Assembly: GCA_003194525.1 (NCBI GenBank)
Contig: NBIV01000138.1
Location: forward strand, 157,686-221,685
Direction of reading: 5' to 3'
From: Gracilariopsis chorda
Lineage: Eukaryota > Rhodophyta > Florideophyceae > Gracilariales > Gracilariaceae
DNA: 64,000 bases
How positions within the stretch are numbered: position 1 is the first letter of the stretch; the number at the start of each line of letters is the position of its first letter. Below the pieces are notes generated by a model. It did not search any database. It saw nothing but the letters and a program-made list of their open reading frames with translations, and was not told the DNA's origin. A program made the position numbers and the translations under genes. Positions 31,687-41,919 of this stretch are shown here, in pieces.

Positions 31687-33555
31687 ATGCTGCAGGTCGG
31701 CGAGGATTGGGTCAGCCCTGACACAGAGTTCGACCATCGCCGCCTTCCGGGACGCACACCAATTTCCCGTCGTCGGATGGTTCTTCCCTCTCCTGTCGAT
31801 GAGTACGTTGCTGCCGCCGCTGAGTGGTTCGATGCTTCTCGCTTCTCCGCCATTCGGGTTCGTCCGAGCATTGGTTATAGGGCTGGGAATAAACGCCTTC
31901 GCGACGGTGCGTGGGAAGCCCGATGGGGGCACATGTGAATCCGAGTCAATGACGGACCCCACCTTAATGCCATACGAACGGAACTCGCTGCATCCGTTGA
32001 TATGCCGTGGGTTCGGTGCGCACAGGAACGAGATTATCAACACAGACTTTCCGTAATTCTCAGCCGCCTTCGGGATCAATATGATTCAAACACCGACACG
32101 GAACCCTTCCAACCACCAGGCCACAATCTCCTTGCTCTAGTCGCGTGGCCGGCGCCGTTAGACGGATTCTACCTCACCTGCGAGCGTGAGCGCTGGGGTG
32201 ATGACATCAGTGACGAAGCACGCATCCGGAGCTGTCACGCGGTCTTCTTTGGATGGCACAACTAGGAGTTCCACGATCTTCTTCGTCCGAAGCGGCAGGG
32301 CTTATATCTTCCTGTTCCACAGGAAGAGCGGATGTTCGACATTTCGAGGTATCTCTATGTACCGACTCTCCCGATTGCGGCATACTATTCGGGCGTGATG
32401 CTCGCCCAAGGGCGGCTGCCATCCATCGCCCGCACTGTTCTCCAGACGGAATGGCTAGTGCTGGCATTCTTCGCGTTCCTTTACGCAGCCCGTGACGGAC
32501 TACCAATGCAGTTGAAGTTCTCCGACTGGCGCCTCGGACCAGATACTGACTTGGATGCTCCGGTTGGACGGCTGTTCAGGCTCCCATGTGAGCTGGTTCG
32601 CTTCATCCGGGGGCTCGGGGTCCAAAACATAGTCCGCGGAACCGCATTCGGCGCAGCAGAAGCCGACTCTCTCCTGGATTACGTCGTCAGGATCGACTGG
32701 GAAAGGACACCGAGCCCCGGATACTTGTGATACGACTACGACGAAGACCGTTTCACGGATATCCCAAGGCATCCTGTAGGGCGTGATGATGGGAAGGAGT
32801 ACAGAAACAACCCTCCTTATCTGCCGCAGTCGCAGTGGATGGTGGCGCCTCGCAACTACGCTCCACACTATTTTCCACAAGCAGCGGGGTTCATTCGGGA
32901 ATGCCTCTCTGGTATGCAATTATTCAATACCGTCAGCGGAGATGACGATGAAGAAGGCGCATTGGCCGTCCAGTCTGAAGCGACACAACATCCGACTCAG
33001 ATGCGCCCAGGCGTTCGCTACATGCACCAGCGCCGGGTTCGTTCGGTCAATATCGAACTAGATTCGGTAACTGCCCTGCATCATGTCCATCGGAATTCCG
33101 TCGTGACTGAGGAGCTCGACTTGTCCACCGATAGAACACATCTTTCAGCAGCACTGTACCGAGCGTATCGCAAGTTGAACGACCGGTGTGCAGAGCTGGA
33201 AGTGCCGGTATCGGATAGCATTACGCAAGCACTGGACCGCGCGATGGAATGGGTGGTGGAAGCGAAGCGCCATGCGAGCTTGCGAATTGCTGCGTCCCAC
33301 CAGTTTAACGAGATAGTCAATCAGGTGAGGCGCAGTACTGAAACCGTGGTCGGGAATGCAGGTAGTGTGTTCGCCTGCGAGGACGCAACCGATGTTATAA
33401 CGGGAGTGGCGGCGGGTTTGGCGGTCGAAGCGTCCGGTGCGAAAGGGGTGTTGGGCGAGGACCATGTAACTCCCGCTGACAGCGGAACAGATAGAACAGG
33501 TATGACAACGTCGGAGTGCATGGCGATTCTCAGAGGCAAGGCGCGTGCTGACTGA
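31687..33555 (+). pseudogene. Antisense ORF inside the gypsy element, unknown protein (623 codons, three stops)
   Basis: From the ATG at 31687 a single plus-strand frame runs 623 codons to the TGA at 33553, interrupted only by TGA at 31936, TAG at 32263 and TGA at 32728. No frameshift is needed. The product, if the stops were absent or read through, would be mixed globular: PVDEYVAAAAEWFDASRFSA, then LVAWPAPLDGFYLTCERERW, a hydrophobic helix near 32440-32490 (LVLAFFAFLYAARDG), an Arg-rich middle, and a helical C-terminal third (RTHLSAALYRAYRKLNDRC to HASLRIAASHQFNEIVNQ). I recognise no family; it does not look like Gag, Pol or a classical envelope. It lies opposite to and downstream of Pol, in the place where some plant Tat-lineage gypsy elements carry extra antisense ORFs. 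A captured host gene or a lineage-specific accessory gene are both possible. Confidence 0.6.
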
Positions 33556-34066
33556 GTGTAATTGATCAAATAAAATAAATGAGCAATGTTTTGAGCAGTG
33601 CCACATACGGTTGAACTTGTTCATGCGCCCGAGCTCCGAATACCGGCCAGGAGACACCAAATAGGGCGTTTTCCAGAGAGTTCAAATCCGTATTCAGATT
33701 CGTTCTGCGATGCCTAGAAGCCGAGATACGGGCAATTCTTTGTTTCGGCCACTTTTTCGGCTCGCAAGCCGGTTTCAAAAAATCTGAACAATTCCGAGGC
33801 GGATTATTTGATACTGTCTCGTGCGCCGTGGCAAAGCCTTTCGCCCTATAAGCGTCTATGCTTTCCAGGTGTCACACCAGGTTAGCTTCTCAAGGGGTGG
33901 ATCTTTAGCATTGTTGACGCCGTTTCGGGGCTCGTGGTTCAACTGCCGTGTCATTGCTGCTGTGTGCCGCGTCCCGATGTGACGCAGTACCGCCTTGGGT
34001 TTCAAAGTAGGAGCTTTGGTACCTTCTGCCTACTCTGTTGAGTCAGAGCGACACGAGAATGATTCA
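33556..34066. other. Spacer between the convergent antisense ORF and Pol
   Basis: No gene recognised. It separates the 3' ends of the two converging coding regions inside the element and probably holds their transcription ends. Confidence 0.4.
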
Positions 34067-37000
34067 CTATGTCGAGTTTCGCTTTCGGTGTTTTGTACCC
34101 CCCCTCTCAGTCGGCGACGCGTCCTCGCGGCGAACCATTCTTCGGAAGTAACGCGCCACGAAGTTGTTTGGAATGTTCCGCTTTGGTTCCCGTGTGGGCT
34201 TCTTGAAGCCGTACCACTTAACGCGGACCAGTTCTTCTCCGTCTTCGGCAACTCCATGGTCGATGACCTACTCGACCACCCATTCCTTTTCTGCTGATAT
34301 CGGATCAGAAACCTTGGAGTGAGAGTTCTCCGGGTCTGGGACTTTGTCAGGATCAACCGATACCGATTTTTCTGCGATTGCAGAGCCATCCGATGCGCGT
34401 TCGCGCATGGGTTCTGGGAACGACTCATCCGTTCCAACTTCATTTTCCTCCGATTCTTTGGGTGCGGCCGTGTTCGGTTGGACCTTCTCAGAAACCGTAG
34501 GTCCAGCTGCCGTCACCCGGTCCATGCTAACTATATCGTGTAGCCCGTCTACTTCAAGCGTGACCGTACTGTCGGTAGCACGGATGACCTTGTAGGGGCC
34601 TTCCGAGTTCGGTAGTAGTTTCCGGACGATATCTTCGTACTCGGTGGATGCTTTCTTCCGAGGCGGGATATCTAAGTAAACCATATCACCCTCCGCAAAA
34701 ATTGGCTTGTACCGTATTCGGGAGTCGTAGGAGGTTTTGTAGCGCTCCTGTGCAGTAACTCATTTCTTGTAGGCCAGCTTCATGAGTTCGGAAATCCGGG
34801 CGCGCGTGACGCGCTTGGTTTCTCCCGGTGTCGGGACGAGGGATGCCGTTTGCGGAAGTGCGGATGTAGGGTCATCCAGCACGATCCCTGGAGGGTGCCG
34901 AGTGAGGGAGAGGTCGAAAGCAGTGAAACCGGTTGAACGGTGAACTTGCAGGCTATACCCGTACACGAGGGGCTGGACCAGCTTGTCCCAGTCCTTCTGG
35001 TGTTCGGATACGTAGTGTCGCAAGCGGTTGATCAACAATTTGTTAAACCTTTCGGCCTGTCCGTTCGTCTGCGGATGATAGGCGGCTGTAAGTACATGCG
35101 TAATTCCGAGATCGGCTGCAAGCGACTCGAAATACTTGGCGACGAACTGCGGAACGTTGTCGGTAAGTAGGTGGGTAGGAATCCCGTAAGGGTAAACCCA
35201 GTTCTCCAAGAAAGCGATGGCTATGTCAGTCGCCTTCGTATCCGATAGCGGTATGGCTCTCGTGAGCTTCTTGAAGCGGTCCGTTATCACTAGTATGTAC
35301 TTGTTTCCGCGTCCGGTTTTCGGCAGTGGGCCAAGGATGTCCATAGCCACGAATTCGAATGGTCCCGATGCCAGGAACAACTTCAAGTATTTCTGGTTCT
35401 TGAAGTATGTTCCGCGAATGGCTCGACATGGCTCGCACCGTGAGAGGGTTTCATATACATGCTGTGACATGAGGGGCCAGTAGAAGTCCCGTCGCAATGT
35501 ATAATACATCTTGACCGAGCCCGGATAACCAGCCAGGCGTGGGTAGTGAGAGAGATAGAGTACTCTATCCCGTAGAGACTCCGGGACGACCCTCTGTATG
35601 GCTCCGTCAATCGGTGAGATTCTGCAGAGTATTCCGGAGCGGTTGTAATCGAACTGGGACTTCTGATCTCCAACGGACAGGGCTTTCTCCTTGCAAAACG
35701 GGTCCTCTGCTTGGGCGGCGATAAACTCTTTGACCGTTATCGTGGTGATGTCAGGCTGTTCCGGTACGGTCGCCATAACGTGCAAGGGTTCTCCTGTGCC
35801 CGTAGTCGTCGGGCGATTCACCAGTACATTCTTGTAGACTTCTGCGTTCACGGCAACATCTGTGATGACATATTCCGACTCGGATTCATCCTCGTCCACG
35901 AATAGACATGGTATTTCATCCTCGAGAGGCGTTTCATCGTTTCCGTCTGTTGGCATGCGGGACACTGCGTCCGCGGGAAGGTGCTTGATCCCGGGACGGT
36001 ACTGGAATTCGAAGTCGAACTCCGCGAGGCGCAAGCGCCATCTGGCGAGTCTTCCAGTCGCATCGGTTATAATTAGAAGACAACGCAGAGCGTTGTGATC
36101 CGTTCGAACGATGAACCGTTGTCCTTCAAGGTAAGGCCGTAGGAGTAGCATGCTCCAAACGATGGCCAAGCACTCACGTTCGGACGTGCTGTAGTTCCTC
36201 TCCGGTGCAGTTCACGAACGGCTCCAGTACCCATTTGGTCGGAAATCTTTCGCATCCCCTTGTTGGTGGAGCAATGTGCACCCGACTTGACGGTTACAAG
36301 CATCCGTTTCCAGTATGTAGGGCTTACCGGGTTTCGCGAGAGAGAGAATTGGAGGTGAGGTCAATTTCTCTTTGAGTGTTCTACAGGCCTCCATATCTTC
36401 ATCCGAAAACGGTTCCAGGTCCACGGGTTGGTTCTTCTCTAACTCCCGGTTTAGCGGATGGGCGATTCGTGCAAAGTTGGGCACGAAACGTCTGTAAACG
36501 TTACAGAGGCCCAAGAATGCCCGAAGCTCAGTCTGTGTCCGTGGCGGTTTAGCTTTCGTAACAGCGTCGCAAGTCCTCGACGCCACTTGAAGCTTTCCGG
36601 GTCGGATGACGTGTCCCAAGTAGTCAACAGCCGATTGGAAAAAGAAGCACTTCTTTAGCTTCAACGTTATTCCGGCTTCTTTGAGGAGGCTAAGTACCTT
36701 CGTCAGGTGCTTGCAATGATCCAAAACAGAACTAGAGTATATTATGACATCGTCGAGATAAACTATAGCAAATTGCCAACGAACCTTATTCAAGATGACG
36801 TCTATGGCCCTCTGGAACGTCGCCGGGGCGTTCTTCAAACCAAATGGCATCCGAGTAAAGCGGTAAAGACCCACATGGAAGGTGAAAGTCGTCTTTTCTC
36901 TGTCGGGGTCGTCGATTTCCACTTGCCAATATCCCCAGTTGGCATCAAGAGTGGAGAACACCCTTGCGTCTCCTAGTGAATCAATACACTCATCCATTTG

Positions 37001-38332
37001 TGGTATCGGGTAAGAGTCGCGAACCGTGACAGCGTTGAGCTTTCTGTAGTCCACGCAGAAGCGCCATGAGCCGTCCGTTTTCAAGGCTATGACTACTGGG
37101 CTTGCCCATTCTGCCGAAGACGGTTCAATAACGCCTTCGTCGAGCATCTTCGCGACTTGCTCCTTCTCCCATTCATCGGCCTTCTGACCAGATCTGTAGG
37201 GGACTTGGTGCACCGGTCGGGCATCGGGTTCCATTTATATCCGATGTTTGGCGGCTGTGATGGTACCTAAATGTCCATCCCACATGTCAGCATACTCGGA
37301 GAGCATCTGAATGATCTTGGTCCGTTGCGGTTCATACTCTTCACCGATGTTAACGGTCGATGTCCAGTCCGCGTCTGGGTGTTTGTCCTTGAATTTCGTA
37401 CCCCCCTTCTCAGTGTTGTCGACGTCCTCGTCGACCTGAGTATGGGTTGTATCTGTAATGGAGAGGATAGCCGCAGGTGCTTGGTGAGTATTACCGATGA
37501 CGGTTTTTTTCGATAAGTGTGTAGGGCGGTCACTCATGTTCGAAACCAATACGTAGAAAGGCCGAATCAGAAGGAATTCCATAACGCCATTCGCCAGCAA
37601 CTGGAGGTTGCGACGCGTTGTGTGAAGGTGATTCTGTATGTACACCAGTCCGTGCGTATCGGATTGAACCAGGACTGCGGTTTCGGACATAGGAGGGAGT
37701 AATATTGAACGAGCGACTCGAAGCTTCGTTGATACCGTATTACAGGGGATTCGAGAGGGGATGGTTACACCGTTGCGGGAACCATTTCGGGCATCTAAAA
37801 GAGCCACCGGCGGTGAGTTGTGGAACGATATTTTCCGTTCCTTCGGGTAAATCGCTTTGACATAGCGGTCTCTAAATGTAGTACCCAGTATGCAGTCGAC
37901 TGCCAGGTTGGATGAAACAAGGAACCGAATTCGGACCTTCAAGTTACCGAGGCGGATGTCGAGAGGAACGACACCGAGGATGGTCATAGAGTGACTTGAC
38001 GCATCCGATATCCTAGGAGTATCGAGCGGTAGTAACTTCGATTCCCATCCAAGTGGTAGTACGCGGGTGTGAATCAGGTTCGGTGAGGCACCTGTATCCA
38101 GAACGCTGGTAATTATTCGTATCAATCGGGGACTGTGATAGAGGGCTGTCAGGACCTTATAGTTCTGACTTCGGAACAAGTAAACCGGTTCGGAAGTGTC
38201 GAGGGTACAATTCAACTCTTCATAATGGAGTCCATCTTCCGTAACGGCGGTCCGTTCGACGGCTGGGTCTCCATTGAGGCTATCACCTTTGACAGGGCGC
38301 GGCGCCTCTACGCGTCCTGCTGAGCGTTTCCC
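34067..38332 (-). pseudogene. pol: Pol polyprotein: protease, RT, RNase H, integrase, chromodomain
   Basis: One minus-strand frame opens in the -1 register at the end of Gag and ends with TAG at 34067-34069. The domains, in order, are: protease with SVLDTGASPNLIH (Asp codon near 38098); reverse transcriptase with RFCVDYRKLN, FSTLDANWGYWQVEI, MPFGLKNAPATFQRAI and the intact active site IVYLDDVIIYS (about 36750); RNase H with TDHNALRCLL; an H2C2 finger (HYPRLAGYPG to CEPCR); a full DDE integrase core (AMDILGPLP, LLTDNVPQF, QTNGQAERFN); and a chromodomain near 34100-34275 (VIDHGVAEDGEELVRVKWYG). Stops are at 37235 (TAA), 36212 (TGA), 34760 (TGA) and 34268 (TAG, at the start of the chromodomain). 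No frameshifts are present. The chromodomain of such elements normally guides insertion to marked chromatin. Confidence 0.92.
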
Positions 38333-40671
38333 CTCTCTTCATGTTGATGGGCGTGATCCTCTTCCAAAGCAAGAACCGAACGACGAGTGTTCCTGTTTGC
38401 AGGTGGAGGACTTCCGGGGATCGGAGCTGTATTGTTGGCGCGACTTCCCTGGCTACCAACATTATCGGGGCGACTTCCCTGGCCTCCAGTAAATGGCATC
38501 CGACGGCGGAAATATCCTTCATCAACACGATGGGAGTAGTTTTGCTCACGCTGCTGAAGAAACTTGTTCCGGATCTCGGCAGGCATCCATTCGCAACATG
38601 GGCGAGTAGTTGAAAAGCATAAGCGAAATGCTGGGTTCCGATTCGGGTCAAAAGAATGGCGTGAGGTTTGGTAGGCCGAGTACGGTGCCGAAGGCGCCGT
38701 ATCTTGGGAACTCATATGAGAAGGTGAAACAGAACCGGTAGTTGGTATCGACGGGAAGGATACGCTCGGCGAGGGCATCACTGCAAGTGCCTCTCCAGCC
38801 GGGTCTTCTACTGTCCCGGACTCCATACTACTTTCCGTTTCGGCAAGGAGGGCTCTGGTGCGAGATTTACGTGCGTCGCGAGCCTTCTCAGTCGTGGAGT
38901 AAACTTTCTTACCACCACGGTGAGTATCTCCTAAACCTTCCGCGAAGAGAACCAACTGCCGGAATCCGATCTTCGGGTGCGTGGCAGAGTGGTTGCGAAC
39001 CGAAGCGCGGATGGCGGGCAGTAACCCTTCCACGAACAGAGCTTTAAGCCGAGAGTCGGTGAAAATGTTCCCGCAACGGAGATTCTTCTTCCATAGACGG
39101 TGTGCAAATTCACTTTCCGTTATACCGGAACTCTGCCGATAAGTGGTGATATCGTGGTACGCTTCCGCAATTTCTTCGTCGGTAGCGTACGTTTCCAGGA
39201 GATGGTTTACGACCTCCGGATAGGATCGTAAGAGCTCATCATCCTCATCCAAATCCACGGCACCAGACTCGCCTGAGATGCGGTTCTTGACGAGTTCCAA
39301 AGCCGGGCCGGATGTGAAGAACTGAAAGAGCCAAACAGCGGCCCCCTCATGAATGCCGTTCTGGTTGCACGCAGTTTTAAACGCGCTAAGAAACTTGAGA
39401 ACCGTGATCGGATCATTCCCACTGAGCTTCTCGGGAATCTGTAGCGCCATCCGTTTTTCGGACTTCGCGACTGTACGGGCAACTCGGGCATAATACTTTC
39501 CGGAACGGTTCATCAAGCGGTAGGTCTTGAAGCTCAAGACCTTGGCGAACTCCCGATTGTTCGGTTTGATTCGCCGGATACGGGAGATATAGGATTCATC
39601 TTCCGTATCGGAGGATTGACTCGTATCAGAGTCAGAGCGTTCCGACTCGGTGTCGGAATCAGAATGTCCATAACGAGAATAACGTGACCCTCAACGTTTC
39701 CTGTTACGGTTCTTCCTTTTGTTACGCTTCTTTCTCTCCGACTTCGGCATGGCGTTTGACCTGCCTCTCGCGATCTCCCTATCACGGAGGAGGCCATCCG
39801 AATTCGGTACCAGAACTGGATCGACGTTCGACGTGCCCCGCACAAGCTCTTTTTCGTGAAGGAGGCCATCCGAGTTTGGGTTCACCCGAGACGGTAAGGG
39901 GTTCGACGTGCCTCAGATGATCTCTTTATCAACGAGGAGCCCTTCCATTCTCGGATTTCGAGCGGCTTTCGACGTGCCCGCCGTGAGCTGCCCCTCGCGG
40001 GGGAGGCCGCCCGTATTGAATACTTCATCCCTAGAGGGTTCAGCGCGGATATCCCTGTTGGGGTGATTCAGTTGCTGCAACACTTCCGTTGCGGAGATAG
40101 GTTGAGGGTGAGTTCCGGCAGGTAACAAACGATGCCTGCGGAGTTGGGTCGTGACTTCCGTCTCCACGGTTTCGACGACCGCGTCGGTTACAACCGAAGC
40201 ATTCCAAAAACGGGTGGACACACTTCCCACAATGATGGGGAGGTGCGTTTCTATTCCGGACCGGACTCGCTGTTCGAGGACAGTATCGACCTGAACAGGC
40301 ACTCGATTGGAGAGTTCCTCCGACAACCACCTCTCCAAGTGGGGAATGAGGGAGGCAAAATCCGAGACGTTTGGTGCGTCTAGTAAGGCGGAGATTGCCG
40401 ATTCGGGGCCACGAGTCTGCACGGGGGGTGCAGGTCTAGGGTCTCCTCTTCCTCGTTCTGTGTTCGGTTGTGCTTCTCCGGTGCGGCGGAGCAAACGTTC
40501 CGGGTTATCAACTTGTGGTACAATCCCTTGGGGCTCACTGCGCTTGCTGTTGGACCGTGGAGGCGGCAACGACATTGCAGGGGGATTCGATTTCGGGCGC
40601 GCACGGCTGTGCGTCGACGAAACCGATTTCGGACGAGCGAGCTCGTCAAGCTGGGACTGTTTAGAAGTCAT
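38308..40671 (-). pseudogene. gag: Gag of the chromodomain gypsy element, two in-frame TGA
   Basis: From an ATG at 40671 one frame of 788 codons ends with TAG at 38308, interrupted by TGA at 39913 and 39691. The N-terminal third is Pro/Arg-rich and then helical (SDFASLIPHLERWLSEELSN). The middle has four related modules of about 30 residues (GGLPREGQLTAGTSK, GLLVDKEII, NSDGLLHEKELVRGTSN, NSDGLLRDREIARGRSN), the second ending at the first TGA. A very basic stretch (KSERKKRNKRKNRNRKR) precedes the second TGA. The C-terminal half is the capsid-like region (MALQIPEKLSGNDPITVLKF, WLFQFFTSGPALELV, ESEFAHRLWKKNLRCG), typical of gypsy Gag. No CCHC knuckle was found; the basic tract may do the RNA binding. 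Upstream of Pol with a -1 overlap. Confidence 0.85.
38326..38332 (-). promoter_or_regulatory. -1 ribosomal frameshift slippery site GGGAAAC
   Basis: On the minus strand the heptamer G-GGA-AAC sits in the Gag frame exactly as X-XXY-YYZ, 15 nt before the Gag stop (TAG, 38308-38310). A -1 slip here leads directly into the Pol frame (next codons CGC TCA GCA GGA), which is open from this point. GGGAAAC is a known efficient slippery heptamer in retroviruses. A GC-rich stretch follows within 30 nt. That the shift is used is an inference. Confidence 0.65.
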
Positions 40672-40749
40672 CAGGAGTGATGCGACGTTTTAGGCTACTC
40701 CTTCTTCCGATACGGTGAAGACAGATCTGTTGTTCCCACGAAAGGACCG

Positions 40750-40767
40750 TTATAGGTCGGGAGACCA
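40750..40767 (-). promoter_or_regulatory. Primer-binding site of the chromodomain gypsy
   Basis: On the minus strand TGGTCTCCCGACCTATAA begins two bases after the 5' LTR end. TGG matches a tRNA CCA end; the tRNA was not identified. Confidence 0.75.
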
Positions 40768-40769
40768 GT

Positions 40770-41307
40770 TGTGAGATAGTGCGCGCGAGCGCCCTACTCA
40801 GGTGAAATGTCCGGGAACGGTGAGGGTGGGTATCGCGCAACGGGGTGTAAGGCCGTGCGGCTACCGAATCGGAAAAGGCGGAACGGTGAAGGTGCGGAGT
40901 AGCGCAGGACCCTCTGCTGTGAGGCCAAGTACGGAGACACGCGTAGCCGAAACAGGTACCACGCGCCTAAACAGAGAGCCGATGTAACGGTAGATATCCG
41001 ATACGGCGCAGCCTGTACAGGACTTTGACGAGCTGCGTCTCCTACTACGACTTAGGATCCGTGCCAAGGAACTAAGACGAAGAACCTAGTAGGAAGCACC
41101 TTGAGTTTACTTGGTGAGGGCGTCGGCCGCGCTGGCGGAGAATAAATATCCAGCTGGGCCGCGCCACACGTGTATGGCTTACCGCTCGTGGGGCACTAGC
41201 TGCCACCGGCACACACGTGTGCTACTACAACTACTACACTAGCCGAATAGCGGAAGGGCTCCTACAGCCAGAATACCACTCCAATAAACGGATTTCACTT
41301 CCTTACA
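40770..41307 (-). repeat. Chromodomain-gypsy LTR, 5' copy (538 bp)
   Basis: Pairs with 30993-31530; starts TGTGAGATAGTGCGCG and ends CTTCCTTACA. Confidence 0.95.
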
Positions 41308-41312
41308 ATGAC
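41308..41312. repeat. Target-site duplication ATGAC (right copy)
   Basis: Identical to 30988-30992. Confidence 0.9.
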
Positions 41313-41919
41313 GATGTAAAGTAATGCAGCACCTGCCCTGCGCCCCGAACAGGAGCTCAGTGTCTCTTCGGTCTTGTTTTTTTATTATGCTCCACCGATA
41401 ACGCAGTACTGTGCTGCACTGCACAATACCTACCAAAAGGATTCTATGACAGTACGTTGGCTTTGACAAGAACAAACAGAGTTTCTTTGATCAAACAGTG
41501 AGCTATTCACATGGATCAACTCACCTTTGCCTATCTGTGCTGTAGCGTTTATATCTTATGTGCCTTTCTCCTGCTACCACTGCCTTTTTGTGTCTATACT
41601 GGAATTAAGGTACAATTTGTCCCACTTACTCAGCTTGGATGGATCAACTTACCATCTACATGATGTTGTAACTGCGTATTAATTACTTTATCCACTGCTA
41701 ACGCTTTATCATTACAATCACAAACTCCTAGCATGGCCACTGTAATCCAATCTAACACTACCAACCGACTTTTAGTACAAAGTGCCATTGTTGTGTATCT
41801 ATTCTCAGACTACCTTGGCATTGCACTCAGTGCTGTTTCTGCTAAAAAAGCAATCTGGTGACGTCGTTCTATGATTATCAAACGTTTGGTTACATACGAG
41901 TTATTTTTTGATAATTTAA
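41313..41919. other. Spacer upstream of the first Harbinger transposase
   Basis: AT-rich, no gene. It should contain the promoter and left terminus of the Harbinger element, but I could not identify inverted repeats. Confidence 0.35.

Larger units (their letters stand above)
30993..41307 (-). mobile_element. Chromodomain Ty3/gypsy retrotransposon with an antisense ORF, 10.3 kb
   Basis: The structure is complete: near-identical 538-bp LTRs, ATGAC target duplications, a PBS next to the 5' LTR and a polypurine tract next to the 3' LTR. On the minus strand it encodes Gag and a protease-RT-RNase H-integrase-chromodomain Pol. Between Pol and the 3' LTR lies about 2.5 kb that holds a long ORF on the opposite strand. 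All three coding regions keep their frames throughout but carry nonsense codons (two in Gag, four in Pol, three in the antisense ORF). The similar LTRs point to a recent insertion. Confidence 0.95.

Noticed and set aside
31675-32919. Minus-strand ORFs of 99-139 codons opposite the antisense ORF
   Set aside because: The plus-strand frame is continuous over 1.9 kb apart from three stops, while these shorter ones change frame; taken as shadows.
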